Assembly (NCBI RefSeq): GCF_901933205.1
Contig: NC_044585.1
Coordinates: 5,828,001 to 5,892,000 of the forward strand
Source of the DNA: Camarhynchus parvulus
Lineage: Eukaryota; Chordata; Aves; Passeriformes; Thraupidae
Direction of reading: 5' to 3'
DNA: 64,000 nt
The position numbers were made by a program, and so were the translations under genes. This document shows positions 37,901 through 50,290 of this stretch, one piece after another; the first letter of the stretch is position 1, and each line of letters begins with the position of its first letter. The notes under the pieces were generated by a model. It did no database searches. It was not told where the DNA came from and saw only the letters and a list, made by a program, of their open reading frames with translations.

Positions 37901-40900
37901 AAGTCTCTGTCTCGGAACAAGCGAGCTGCACGCCACAATGCCTTGGGACAGGGCTGAGCCCAGTGCTCCTTCCACAGCAGCAGCTTTTTCTAAATAAAGA
38001 TGTCTTTACACGCAGCACTTGGGAAACTTAATTCAGATTAACTAAGGTTGTGAATTTAAAGTGGATTAGCTAAACCACATTGTATCTCTGTACAGACACC
38101 CTCATTCCATGTTAAAAGGAACTTTAATTTCATTTATCTCATTCTACTAAATTAAGTGCATTTTAATTCTAAGAATGCCCATGCAGGGATTAGTGGGTTA
38201 CACAAATGATGAAGTTACATGCTAAACTGGAGCTGAATGTGGCATAGAAGTCTCCCCACTTCCATGCTAAAAAAAGCTCATTTCCCACCACTTAAAAATA
38301 AGCTAACTAAAATTATAAATTTTATTTTTCTAATTACCTATGCCTACAAACCTAAAGCTGCATTTAGAAAAACTTGCCTCTGGCTCTGCATCTGTCTTTT
38401 GTTTCAATCTATCAGACCATATGCATTGTTTAAAAATTAAAGCATCAGAAGAAAAAAGAATATTGATAAAATAAAAAAAACTGGAAAAGACAACAGCACA
38501 TAAGAAATATTCATGGCATTTCTTAAAAAAAAGCCAGACATCAGACCCAAGCCACATCAGCTGCAGTTTGCCAACAGACCTGGATCTAGACCATTCCCTG
38601 AGCTACTGATTTGACTACCTGACAGAGAGGATAATTCTCAAGTTTTAGAATTGAGATTGTTGTTTGTTAGCAGCTAGGTATGTTTCCAGCTCACTAAGTG
38701 GCACGGACCTCTTACAGCTTCATCATGGGTCTTGAAACACCACAACCCAGATAGTGGCTTGGACAGAACATTTCTTCATCAAAATCACTTCACAGAGGAG
38801 ACATGACAGGTAATGGTCAATCCCTAGCTGCCATTTGGGAACAGACTCAACCTCTCTGCTTCAGTTTACCTGGGACTGCTGGGACAGCTTGCAGCAAAGC
38901 AGAACCATAGACTGTAGAAGTCCAGGTAGCACAAGGGAGACTGACCAACTGCTTGAAGTGAGAGCAGTCTGGTAACTGTGGTTACTAAATAGGCTGAACC
39001 TGAAAGATCTTCCCTACAGAATACGTGCTGCTTTCCATGCCACCCCTTTTCGAGTTGGAGAGGAAGCAAAATAAGGATAAAGAATTTTTATTATAGATCT
39101 TAGGTAAACAACACTCTGCCTCCAATGCAATCTTCCACAAGAAAGAAAAACAACTTCTCAAGCAAGTTCAGATTGTTAAACAGGAGACAGATGAAAGCAT
39201 TACCTCAGAATGCAAGGAAATCCCAGGCTGGCTGGTTGGGAAAGAATTAGCAATGCATAATTTAAAAAAGCACTTTCCCCTTCCTCATCCCTGAGGTGAG
39301 CACAGGTCCTGCACATTACTGATTTCTGCATCAGCACCAGATGATGAAGCCATCCCTTGAGGTCTTTCTCCTTTCTCCCCAGGCCTCTCTCCCTCATGCT
39401 TTCAGTTGCTGGAGGCTGTTTCACAGCAGTTCCTGCAAAGGTCCCTGTGTGGCAGGACAAGCTGTTTGCATGTGCAGCTTGTGATGAAAGATTTGGCCAC
39501 TGGAGAACAGCAGGAGGGAGGAAGGCTGATAGCAGCGCTTATCGTGACTTGAGATCGAGGTTCAGTGTCCCCCATGGTGGCCTTGATTGAGCACCCATGG
39601 AGCCAACCATCCTGCTCTCGTGTTCACAAGACAGGAGCAGGGCAGAGCTCAGATCACACCTTACTGAGCACAGTAAATCCTGTCACTTGGCAATACTGCC
39701 TGGAACACAGTCTCCTGGCATCCTCTGCAGACATTGATATCAGCAACACACTATGGGAGCTCAGACCCCTTACTGCAAAAGCTGGGGACTGAGGAGCACA
39801 CCAGCACAGTGCAGTGATGCAGCTGAGCTCTGCTGCTCCTTGGCACCCAACTCCAGAGGCAGGGAGTGGCTTGAGTGCAAGTCTGTCATACATGAAGAGA
39901 ATACCCAGCTACACACTCATGTAAAGGCTAGAAACTCCCTCACCTCAGGGTATAAACCAACCACCAACTTCCTCTATGCACAAGTTATACCATATTTGTT
40001 TGTTTTAGGAGTTCTTGTACCTTTCCCTCAAGCATCTGGTGTTTGCCTGTCTTAGAGAATGGATGCCAGGCTAGACAGACAGATCATGGCTTCTTTCTGG
40101 TATGGCAATTACTGCATTCCAGCTTGGAAGGGGGAGAACACACTGGGGAAAGAGAGGAATGTTAGATGGCAAGTTCCAATAACACATGGCCCCATTAAAC
40201 AGCCTTCCCTCCCTGTCTGGCCCTGCACAGTCATGCCAGCAGCACACCAGGAGCACACAGCAGCACAACTTGGCCCTTTGCACTCTCAAAGAGTCCTGTG
40301 TTCCACCACAGAATTTGGGAACAAAGCTGAGCAGGGACCAGCCCTCAACCTGGAAGTCCTCACATGTGCAGAAGCAGGACATTCCCATGAAAATAAATGT
40401 GTTGCAAAACAAGGGGACAGAGCAGAATTGTGGTCTGAAGAACAAGTTAATACAAAATATAATATTTAAAAACAACAGATCTCACCAGACACCACGGTCC
40501 CTTAACATCAGGTTGGACCTGTCATTGCCCTATAGGATCTGTGCCTTTAGACCCAAAAAAAGATCACAGGAGGAAAACAAACCCATCAAAGGTTACGTAC
40601 AAAACAAATTTGTACAAACTTTGGGTAAGTCAACCCCTTCCAGCAGAATATTAAATAACTGTATCAGTGTATGAACTAGGGGCTTGAGAAAGCATTTATA
40701 CTTGAAATGGGCATTTGGCAAAGTCTCTTTCTTCCTGCTCTGGAGCCAGAAGGCTCCCAAGCTCCCCAAGACAACTGTAATTTGGGAAACTCAGACCTGC
40801 CTTTCTACCTAAAAATTCTTCTCTCTCTTGACTTTGGCTCTGTGCCATCAATTCCAGGTCTCCTGATCTGTGTGTCACCAGAAATTGCCAGTAGATATCT

Positions 40901-41721
40901 GTCCAGATTAGCTGCCTGGACACCATCTCACTTGTGGCCTGCTCATGGATACCCTTCTTGAGAGCAGCTGCTGCTGCTGCATTTATCCACGGGAGCCCTC
41001 ATTTCCTCAGTGCCCATCTGCTACAGGGCAGGCAGAGCCACACAGACAAGACACAAATAACTGACAGGGAAGACCTTGCCACACCAAACAATAAAGACCA
41101 GGAAATCCAAAGCTTGCAACTGCCTCATGAATTTGTGCTGGTTTTTAAAAGCAGAAGAAGAATGTGGATAAGCAAACAGAGATACGGTTGAATGACTTAT
41201 CTGAGTTTAGACAAGCAGTATCTAAATAATGCTATTTTATCTTATTACTGTAACAAATACAAGAATTGATTTAATAACCTAATGTTGGTTTTGGACAGTC
41301 GAGGTCTGCATCAATGGACCAAGACACTAATTATATTATCTCATCAAATCAGTGTATAATAATAGAACTTCTCTATGCATTGATGGAACTAGGTTTAGCT
41401 CTGCATGAGAAAATAATCCCTGAAAGACAGGGAATGAAACAGTATTTAGCAGAGACTCCTTGTGCATAGTTGTTATTTTCTTTCCCTTTCAAAATATTAT
41501 TATCTTCAAAGTATCACATGATGAGAAATTTCCTCGATAATCTTTATTTCTTGTTATTTAACCTCCCTCTATGTTTCTGAGAGGTAGTCAATGTAATTTT
41601 CCAAAAGACTTAAGTAAAAGGGAAAGAACTACTGGTGCATATGCTGATCAATTCATTGTAAACTGACAATAAAGCTTTTTTCATCAAGGTACAAGCAAAA
41701 TGACTTGCTGACATTAACTGG
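31996..41721. other. non-coding stretch, no gene seen
   Basis: Nearly 10 kb of AT-leaning, mostly unique-looking DNA without a recognised gene. The longest open frames are 198 codons (33689-34285, plus), 162 (40186-40674, plus) and 136 (40059-40469, plus), all without family resemblance. Minor items are a tandem AGATTATAT pair at 36360-36377, a perfect plus-strand donor consensus CAG|GTAAGT at 36325/36326 with no convincing exon before it, a short CTG run near 40967-40980, and a weak MIR-like phrase at about 38848-38880. Confidence 0.5.
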
Positions 41722-41880
41722 CAAGTACTTTGCATTCATATGATATCTTTCATCTACAGACTTCAAAGCATCTGACAGGAGGCAGGCAGGCCTTGTTTCC
41801 TCATCCATCCAAGAAAGAAGCTGCAGCACAGAGTGGCAAGGCTTCCCCAGAAGGTAAAACCATTAGCAGAAATCTAAATG
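41722..41880 (-). repeat. MIR/L3-like SINE relic
   Basis: The order is TTTGCATTCATATGATATCT, TTCATCTACAGACTTCAAAG, CATCTGACAGG, then TTTCCTCATCCATCCAAGAA, then GCAGCACAGAGTGGCAAGGC. It follows the antisense of an amniote MIR/L3 element: 'GCATTTATATAGCGCCTTTCATC..GATCTCAAAGCACTTTACA...CCATTTTACAGATGAGGAAACTGAGGCACAGAGAGGTTAAG'. It is diverged but consistent over about 140 bases. Confidence 0.55.
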
Positions 41881-43543
41881 AAGTGATTCCCAGTCCTTAA
41901 AAATGAACTGCTCTGCCCCAGTACAAATTACACGTGCCCCAGAGAGCAGAGCCACCATTCACCCACACCCCTCTGAGCACTGCTCAAGATTCTTTAAGAA
42001 TGTAAATTTAATTCATGAGAAACTAAACAAACACAGAACACAGGAATACTCTTCTACACACAGGGAAATGATGGGGAGCTGAAGCCAATCCAGATCTGAA
42101 GTTCTGTAGTGCTCCAAGGAGAAGCACTCCTTGAATGAACCTGCAGAAGCACAGGTTTTCATTCATGAGGAGAGGAAGGGAAATCCTGATACATACTCTA
42201 GCAAGTGTTTAAATAAACCTGTTCAGATGAAGATCTCTCCAGAGAAAAACTAGGACTGTAACAAAGGTTATGAAAGTAATTTTTAAAATGCCATTTTAGA
42301 GAGAGTAAACCTTCTTTCAGCTCTTCAGCTTTTTCATAGAGCTGAAGAATGCTGACTGCCTAGAGCACTCAAATGGCCAGCAGAAACTCTTTTTAACATA
42401 AATGGGGAAGAAAAATGCCTGCACAGTGCTATTTTAAAAGAAGCATATGGATTCCTCTAAGTTTGGAAACAGCAAACAAAAAATTATGCCAAGGCAATCT
42501 CTGGAGCAAGCAGTCTTTCAGCATTGGTCAAAGAGACTGCAATAGAAATATTTTAAAACCTTCTCTCTAGTTATGGGATCTCCCATGGCCTGTGGAGGCG
42601 GACAATATTAGAGGCCACTAAATCCTGAAGTTTATTTTTCTAAAAGTTTTCACTTCAAATAAAGCTTTGTTTTAATATGTATGGGGCCAACTGTTAGAGC
42701 ATTGAGGTCCTGGTTATTAGCCAGCTAGAGCTCATGAATTATGTTTAGTGAGAAGTTTATTGGCTCAGTAAACACCATTCCAGTTCCCCTCACTCCTGAA
42801 TCGTGGAAGCCAAACCAAGAGATATTCTATGCCACATTACCACTAGCACCAGAGCAACCATTATCTGATTACAGACATATTATTTTTTGTAAGGAATTTG
42901 CAATTGCATCATTTAATACATGGAAGTTTTTTAATTTACCAAGGCAACACACAAAGAGTAAGTAACTGTTTGGTCCTGTTTATCATCTTCTGGAGAATAC
43001 TTGTTTCCATCTCATAGCCTTCCAAATCCAGGCATTATAGAAATGCAGTCCCTTTGTAAGGTAAAAGCTTGGTAAGGAATTTTTTAACACTAGCAAGGTG
43101 CCCATGAAGATCTGAAGTGGAGCCAGAGCAGCCTGAGGTGGTGTTGGCGCTACCTGGCCTCACCCCATGTGGGCTGGCACCAGGAGCCTGCAGACCAAAA
43201 TGCAAGGTAGGCATCTCTGGAACAAGCAGGACTGATGAGTAACTGTGCAAATCCAGAAGCAACTGCTGCTTGTGTGGCTGGCTTTGTCCTAGGTTGTAAC
43301 TGGTTACCTCTCGCTGCCATGAGCTAAAGCCTCAAGAACAGAGAGTAAGCAATGATCAGTCAGTGTGCAGTGTCTTGTTTATATGCTTGTTGTTCCAGTT
43401 CTCTGGAATAGCTAAGATAGCCAGAAGACTGTACAGGGACTGTGTCAGTCCTTGAGGCAAGGAAAGTTAATTTAGTTGGAAGAGTAAGGATGAAAAAAAG
43501 AGTGCTATAATAACAGTAGCCTATTCTGGCAGCAAAGTAAACT
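41881..43543. other. non-coding stretch, no gene seen
   Basis: No gene was recognised; open frames are 75 codons or shorter. AT-leaning unique-looking DNA. Confidence 0.55.
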
Positions 43544-43649
43544 GTAACTGGAGTTTAGGTTCTCCTCCTAGTTTTCTACATCTGTCACACCACCTTGGCC
43601 AAATAATGCATCTGTTTGTGTCTCTGCTTCCTCACTCCCCTTTAGCTGT
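43544..43649 (+). repeat. MIR-like SINE relic, head and core part
   Basis: ACTGGAGTTTAGGTTCTCCT, then CACCTTGGCCAAATAATGCA, then TGTGTCTCTGCTTCCTCACT, CCCC follow the MIR sense order: 'CTGGAGCCAGACTGCCTGGGTTCGAATC...GACCTTGGGCAAGTTACTTAACCTCTCTGTGCCTCAGTTTCC'. It runs straight into the microsatellite at 43650 and then into further old repeat at 43721, so the whole 43544-43795 block is probably one ancient insertion. Confidence 0.55.
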
Positions 43650-43720
43650 ACTATCTACTATCTGCTATTATCTACTATTACTATCTACTATTATCTACTA
43701 TCTACTACCATCTACTATTT
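43650..43720. repeat. degenerate (CTAT/CTA)n microsatellite
   Basis: About 70 bases are built almost entirely from CTATCTA, CTATTA and CTACTAT words, a mixed tri/tetranucleotide array with several interruptions. It sits exactly where a MIR-like element would have its 'GATAATAATACTAC' stretch, a plausible seed for the expansion. Confidence 0.85.
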
Positions 43721-43795
43721 AGACTGGAACATTCTTCAGGGAAGAGATTGTGCTGGTACAGCCCAGTGACAGCCTTAGGGTTCTGCAGTTCCTAA
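43721..43795 (+). repeat. ancient amniote repeat fragment, 3' part
   Basis: TTAGACTGGAACATTCTTCA, GGGAAGAGATTGTGCTGGTA, CAGCCCAGTGACAG follow the 'TTAGATTGTAAGCTCTTTGGGGCAGGGACTGTC...GTACAGCGCCTAGCACAATG' segment also found at 1775, 2358 and 50178. Same orientation as the MIR-like part to the left. Confidence 0.5.
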
Positions 43796-46080
43796 GCCAA
43801 AGACAGTCCAATTTACATAACACCAACTATGAAATCATGTATTCTCATGTAAATGCTTCTTCTGATGTCCTGAATCTGTCCATATGACAATGAAGAAACT
43901 TGGCAGTACAGATCCTTAATGTCCAACCTATCCCACAAGGACATATCATCACACAAAGCACCTCTGGGGAACAGGCAGAGTTAAAATCTCTCCACCCTAG
44001 TAGTGGTGAAAGACAAGATACCCTTCTCTTTAAATTTAACCCTCTCCCTTCCAAAGAATGCCTGGAATTTGTACTATTTCCCAGCAGAGAGTAGAAGGCA
44101 AAGACTTGGCATGGGGCAAGATAGATAAGAGCAGTTGCCTTCTCTAGGTTTTGTTAACTCTGCATAATTGCTTAGGGCATGTGATGGTTAGGGAGAGACA
44201 CATCTGCCAGAGACAGACTACAAATCACTAGGATGATTCCAAGCAAACAAAATCTAGTTTACAATGTGGTTGTGGTATATAAAACACCTCTGTAAAACTA
44301 CAGTATAATTCAACTGCTGCAGTTTCATTTACAAAGCAAGGATACAGTTTTCTCTCTCAAAGACTGGCATTTAGGATCACTCTGACATTGAATAAAGTCT
44401 TGGCAGTCCTCTGGGGCACAGGGTGAAGGTTGATTGTTGTTGGAAGTTTCTCTAAGCAAGCCACATTTAAATACCATGCTTTGCAAAAGGGCCCATATTG
44501 CCTTGCCTGTGAATTCAGGTTCCTTTACCAGTTTAAAATCTGGGTCAAAGCAATTTGCTTACATTTGGAGTCCTTTTCCAAAATTAATGGTGCATGGTAT
44601 TTGGAGCTGCAGATACAAGGATACTCTGCTATTATCTGCTCTGCATCATGCATCCACCATCTACTGTTTTCCTGCTAGTCTTTGTTCACATGGACAGCCC
44701 ACTCCTGCAGCAGTTGCACACTCAGCATCCTAATGATATTATTCTTGGCCATCCTGTTAAACTCACAGTGTAAGGCAGATGCACAGGAGTGAGCCCTGCT
44801 GGATTCTCAGCAGTTTTTAGGTGGCTCCAGATTACAGCTGGCCATGGGTGGAAGTTTTCATAAGCAGTGATGAAGTTCAGAGCTTTTCTATTCAAATAGG
44901 ATGTTGACTACTGCTGTCTCTTATCCCTTTCACTTCTGTGGTGATAATTAGGTTACCCAAATGTACTGGGCTCACATCAGAGCATTTGGAAGATCCAGTT
45001 ACTGCTCCATACAGCTGCCAGATTGCTTAGATAAATTTCACACAGGGATCACACACAACAACGGTGACAGTTGATGTTTGTTTCACTTTGCCATTCAAGG
45101 AGGTACTTTTGGATTACTAATTTCTTTTATGACTTGGGTGCTGGCTAGTTCAGAGATTATTTTGTTGTATCCTGACAGGCAGTTGTTAGCTGGACCCTAA
45201 GCCCTCAGCACACACATTTAAAATCTCTCTGATCTGGAAATCTGGGTGGCATATCTGCTCAGGAGTCCCACCCAGAGTAAGGATCCTGCACATGTTTATT
45301 TCAGTGTTCTTGGAAGAGGAAAGACAGAAAGGAAGGGAATAAGAAAGAATCCCAAAACCACAACACAAATTTGCCACTTAAGCTTACTGACAGAACTGAC
45401 CTGCAAAGTACAAACAGTAACAGAGAATTATGATTTTCACACTTTCTCATAGTACCACTCCAGGTGTAATATATGTTTCCTTAATACAAACCACTTTGGA
45501 GTAACAATCAATGAAATACATTAAAATACAATAAAAATACTGGGTTTAGGATAAAAATGTGGTTCCAACCTATGGGCTTGTAAAGGAAAAGTCAGCAGAG
45601 CCTTACTCCTCTTGTAGGTAAATTCTGAAGTTTCATCCCCTTGTTCACAAGCCAGGCGGAATAAAAATATCCACCTACACTAAACCAAAGGGAGTCACTC
45701 ATAACCCAGACACAACCACAACAGACATTCTCGACAGTCCTTGGCTTAATAGAACACTGCTTTGTGGTTATACCCACCACTAGGATTTCATCTTGCAAGT
45801 GCTAGCACGTTTAATTTATCCCAGGTCATACATCAAACATAATATTAAAATTTAAGATGGCATTTGAGATTCAGACTTTCTTCTGCAGTTTGAGTAGAGA
45901 GAACACAGTTGGGACTGTGGGTGCACAAGCATATTAATACACAAACACAAACCTGCAGCCATCACTCAAGAAAAACAATTGGTCTTTAAGAGGGGAAAAA
46001 AGTTGTAAAAAGAATCAATTCCATTAAATAGCTCTATAAATCAATTCCACCAAAAATCAATGGGAAACTACATCCACCAT
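43796..46080. other. non-coding stretch, no gene seen
   Basis: No gene was recognised; open frames are 100 codons or shorter. AT-leaning, unique-looking DNA. Confidence 0.55.
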
Positions 46081-46490
46081 GTGCCAAGTAACTCCCACAC
46101 ATCAGGTGCAACTGTCCGTGACAGCGGCCACGCTGCAGCTCTGCCTGCCGGGAATTCAGGCAGCCAAGGGCTGGAGCAAGAACCCCAGCATTGCCCAGGC
46201 TGCCTTCCTGAGTGCCCCAGCACTGCCCAGGCTGCTCTTGTGAGAGCCCTGGCACTGCCCACACTGCTCTTCTGTGAGCCCTGGCACTGCCCAGGCTGCC
46301 CTCCCACTCCTGCCATGTTGTCTTAGCCCTGCTGGCTCAGGGGGAGCTGCAGCCGAGGTCTCTGGGAAAGCAGCTGCTCCCTGCCAAGGCCCATCTGCTC
46401 CTGGAGCCCATGCTGGGACCAGCCCACACTCACAGAGCCATGGAACCCACACCTCCAGACACCATGGTGGCGGTCCCACCTAAAAATCAG
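46081..46490. other. GC-rich pocket containing a minisatellite
   Basis: A block of about 400 bases is clearly richer in G+C than its surroundings but only moderately CpG-rich, mostly at the left edge (TCCGTGACAGCGGCCACG). Open frames on both strands (up to 107 codons) cross it because stop codons are rare in GC-rich repeat DNA, and they contain the repeat-derived 'GQCQGS/GAVPGL' type words. No gene is supported. Confidence 0.6.
46176..46307. repeat. 32-bp minisatellite, about 4 copies
   Basis: The core GCACTGCCCAGGCTGC (with small changes) starts at 46188, 46220, 46252 and 46284, an exact 32-base spacing. Flanking positions in each unit are also similar (GAGNCCC before the core and CTCTTSTGTG after it). 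Because 32 is not a multiple of three, the array cannot encode a simple peptide repeat in one frame. Confidence 0.85.
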
Positions 46491-47404
46491 TGGAGGAAAG
46501 CTCAGGTTTCTTGTTAGAGCCAGGCATTTTACATGCCCAGGTCTGAAATGAAGCCTGACTTCAGGATTTTCCAGCAGGTTTTGTGCCACATCAAGCATCC
46601 CCAAAGGGGAGCTGACTTAGGCACAGGTACAGGGAAGGTGGGAGGGGAACATTAAGGATATGGGGCCCACGAGCCAGCAGCATGCAGTCAGTCACATACT
46701 GCTTAAACAAATTACTTGGTTAAGCAGGAGTTCAGGAGTTCCACACTGTGTCACTCTTGCTAGTTCAGTGACTCCCACAGTGACTGTGCCAGGCCACTGC
46801 CCTCTCACTTTCAAAGTGCAGCTCAGTTGCATTTTCACATTTTTAGGTGGTGGGTGCCCCTTCAATGACTAGAGAAACCCTTGGGGCTTTCATTTTGTGC
46901 TGGCAGCTCTCAAATGACTTTAGAAACAAAACCCCTGGGGCTTTTGTTCTGTGTGGCAGAGCAGAGAGGGCATGGAAGATTCTGGCTTTGTTAAAACCTG
47001 TAGAAAAATTCATGTCCTGTGTCTTCCCCTTCATGTGCTTCACATGTGCTGTCATGTCTCTGGGGCATTAGAGACACACTGTTCAAGAAATTCAGACCTA
47101 GCATTTTTGCAACAGAAAAACTTGATGAGTTGGCCTCTGCTATTCAGCACTAAGTACCAAAACCCATTTTTTCCTGTTGTAACTGAATGCCAAGTGTACC
47201 TTGACAGCTACTGCACACAGAAACACTCGTGTCTGGTATTATGCATGTATATTTTAAACAGAGAAAGAATGCACATATGTGTATAACAAATAATGAACAA
47301 TTTCATGAGAGGGCTCAGGACTGTCCCTGGTAGGGAAAGAAACTACTGCATCTCTCCAAGGCTCTGTGACCCAGCTGCAGGGATATGATCTCTAAATTGC
47401 ATTT
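46491..47404. other. non-coding stretch, no gene seen
   Basis: No gene was recognised. Two short similar phrases, about CCCTTGGGGCTTTCATTTTG (46878-46897) and CCCCTGGGGCTTTTGTTCTG (46931-46950), form a diverged local duplication about 53 bases apart. Confidence 0.55.
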
Positions 47405-47490
47405 TTGATCTTGGGCCTGATCTTAGCAATCAGCACCCTCAGCTTACTGATTTCAGTGGGATTTGAGAGCATTTGATATCAAACCTTCCA
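47405..47490. repeat. ancient CR1/L3-like repeat fragment
   Basis: GGGCCTGATCTTAGCAATCA, GCACCCTCAGC, then TGATTTCAGTGGGATTTGAG, AGCATTTGA resemble a sauropsid repeat with 'GGGCCTGATTC...CCATTGACTTCAGTGGGAGTTGAGGGCACTCAGCA'. Strand and subfamily are not assigned. Confidence 0.4.
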
Positions 47491-50177
47491 TCAGTCACAA
47501 GTTTCCCCTAGATGTAAGGACATGCAGTTCTAAAAGCAAGACTCTGACATAGGCTGGAGGTTTGATGTCAAGAGTAAGTGGGAATTGTACAATCAGGGGC
47601 TTCAATCTAACCACTGGTATTTGGCAAGACAAAGCAGCAACACACTGAAGTCTGTCTCTTTTGATTTATTCCTTAAAACTCTGTCATATGACTCTTCTGC
47701 TCCAGAAGAATTAATCAAATATTTAAAAGTATACTAAGGGAAGCTGAAGGCCATTGTCAAGAGAACAGCCAGATTTTCCTGCAGTTAACAGTGGAAGTTC
47801 CTCATTTTCCCTGTTCCTAAATGCATCTGCAGTGATACTTCACTTACTGGGATTTCAGTTTCATACAAGTCAGGAAATAAAATATTTGTGGCAAGTGACC
47901 TTGAAGTATTATAATAAGGAAGGGCATTTGCAGAGAGTTTTGAAAGACAGATCCTGTTCTAAAGAGAATCTCCATGCACAAACAGATGCCACACCAACAC
48001 TTGCATGGATGTAACTTGGAACTATTTGATGGCTCTCTGAAGTTCTGCAGTAGCTTACTTCTTTAGTGAAGAAATTGCTGTTGTATTTACGAAGGACAGC
48101 CCAAAGCATGGTGTAAAATCTGTGTGGAAGGAGACAAAGAGAACAGACAGGAATAAACACAGCCCAGGGAACAAGGAGATTACGGTGATACAACAAATAT
48201 GTAGGAATAGTTGGAAAAAGCATGTGCACAACTGGGGATGAAGAAAAGAATCCCACAGGTTAGATAACCAAAGCATAAATTTCAATAAGCAGACACTATG
48301 GACTAGGAGTTGAAGCCAGCATAGGGATCTGAAGTGTCAACTTATATTTAAAGACTATCATAGTTAAAATCATAAACCAAATTGCATAATAGGCAAATGA
48401 GATGAACTGAAAGATTAAGCTATGGAAATTGACTCAGAGAGAGGATTGTAAGGATCTTTTCTTTTTAAATCCTGCTCCTGAACTCTTTTTTACTCAGAGA
48501 AAAAAAAATCTTAAATCCCATTTACTGCCAGTATAGGACTAAAATGTTAACACCATATTTCATAACAGTTAACGTGGAACAGGATTACTGTGCTGACTTG
48601 TTCTTGAAGAGCAAATACACTCTGCAAACTAGATTGGGAAGGAGGTAGATTTCTTTCTGACAAATCCGCTGACAAGAAGCAGGACACAGAAAACATATTT
48701 TTCTCTGTGACTTCTAGGGATGAACAAAATTTTAAAATCTGTTGTCCTCAGTAGCATTAATGTACTCTCCCAGTTGGACTTTTTTTTGTTCAGTTATTCA
48801 CTGTAGAGACTGACTTACTATGAATAACCATGCTTTTCTTTCCTACTCAGATTAAGTGCTTACACTCTTTTCAATGAAAGCAAAAGAAATGCCTTGTTAA
48901 CCTTAAGTTTAAAATAAACCAGAAAGATCTTATGAAGAAGATCCTATGACCCATCAGAAGGAACAACTTCTTAATACCAACCAGGCAACTGCCTCCAAAG
49001 AAAAATAAAGATTGAAACCCCTACCCAAGCAGACTTGCCAGCCAGAGCCTTCCCTGACACCGCAGTGTATCTGGGACTTCCCTGTGTCAGAGCCTTTTAC
49101 ACGGAGAGCACTTAGGCAGCGAGTGTGTGACACATCCAGCAAGGCTCTCCTAATGTTTTGCCTGTTTTCTCTTGAGCCTCTGAACTGTGACCTCAAAGCA
49201 AATGAATCTGAGAAGAAAATACATTAATCAGGCATTCACTCAGCCAGGCTCTGGGTTTTTAAAGCAGGGATCTGAATCAGCTATATCGCCTCCCACTTCT
49301 TTCCTGATACAATTAGTCAGCATCTGCCCCGGCAGCCAACCCGCTGCCTCTCAGAGGGGGGCACAGGCAGCTGCAACTCCCTTGCCCGCTGCTACTTCCA
49401 AGCAGGCTGCAGAAGCACGGAGAACAGCTTCTGAATTCTGGCTGGTGAAGGTTAGCATCCCTTCCCTGTGCTCAGGGGAGTAAGAGGAGCTGAGAACTGC
49501 CACCACTTACAGCCTCTTTGATTCCCTGCTCCAGCCCAAGTGCAGGTTCAGACGTGTCCCAGCCCCACCTCTCCCACCTTGGGCCAAGGCCATGCCAGCT
49601 CCACACACCTGTTGGAGGCTTCCCCACATTTTAAGGGAATCCCCAGAAGGGGATTTGCAGGTGCTGCACTCCCTTCAAAGCGTGCAGGCAACAAATCATC
49701 CTGGGAAATTGGACCCAAAGCATTCAATGTGGCCCTCTGACCTTTTCCAAAATGTTCTCAGCCCACCAGGCTGGCAGGACTGAACTTTACAGCTAAGTGT
49801 TTTGAAAGAAGCATGTGCTTTTAAAATCCAGTTGAATTTTTGTTAGGAGAACTTTACAAAGGCATCATTAGTGTATCCACAGGAGTTTTGCAATTTTAGG
49901 TTACAGGTGATTACAGCAAATAAACAGGCATGCAAGTCAGGGTCGGAAGCGGGCTTCTACTTAGAGCCTGCCTCACCAGGCAGTTGGAAAATAAATAAAC
50001 CCCCCAAGCAGTTCTGTTTTACCCAACAGCTTTAAGGCTCCAGCCCCACTCCTAGGGCTGGATTGTGCAAGCTCTTACTCCAGCAGTCACACCGAGTTCA
50101 AGCAAACTGCCTCAGTAAGCATTTGCAGAATCTGACCCCCCCAGCCAGTTATCTATACAGCACCTATTTGGGCCCTG
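47491..50177. other. non-coding stretch, no gene seen
   Basis: No gene was recognised. Open frames reach 115 codons (47909-48256, minus) without family resemblance. A mild GC rise at 49320-49420 lacks clear CpG enrichment. Confidence 0.55.
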
Positions 50178-50290
50178 CACTGCAAGCTCTTTAGGTGGGG
50201 ACATGGTCTGGAAGTATATTGTCAGCTGCAATGGGCTTTATCTCCATTTATAGCATTAAATCTAATTTTTGGTGCTAAGTGCTGCGTTAG
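50178..50290 (+). repeat. ancient amniote repeat fragment (CR1/L3-MIR-like tail)
   Basis: CACTGCAAGCTCTTTAGGTG, GGGACATGGTCTGGAAGTAT, then further right TTTTTGGTGCTAAGTGCTGC, follow the same 'TTGTAAGCTCTTTGGGGCAGGGAC..TGTC' family as at 1775, 2358 and 43721. Right boundary uncertain. Confidence 0.45.

Noticed and set aside
38848..38880. MIR-like phrase CCTCTCTGCTTCAGTTTACC
   Set aside because: A single 20-base resemblance without supporting flanks.
46156..46479. 107-codon minus-strand frame across the minisatellite
   Set aside because: The 32-base period shifts frame each unit, and the reading is a by-product of GC-rich repeats.
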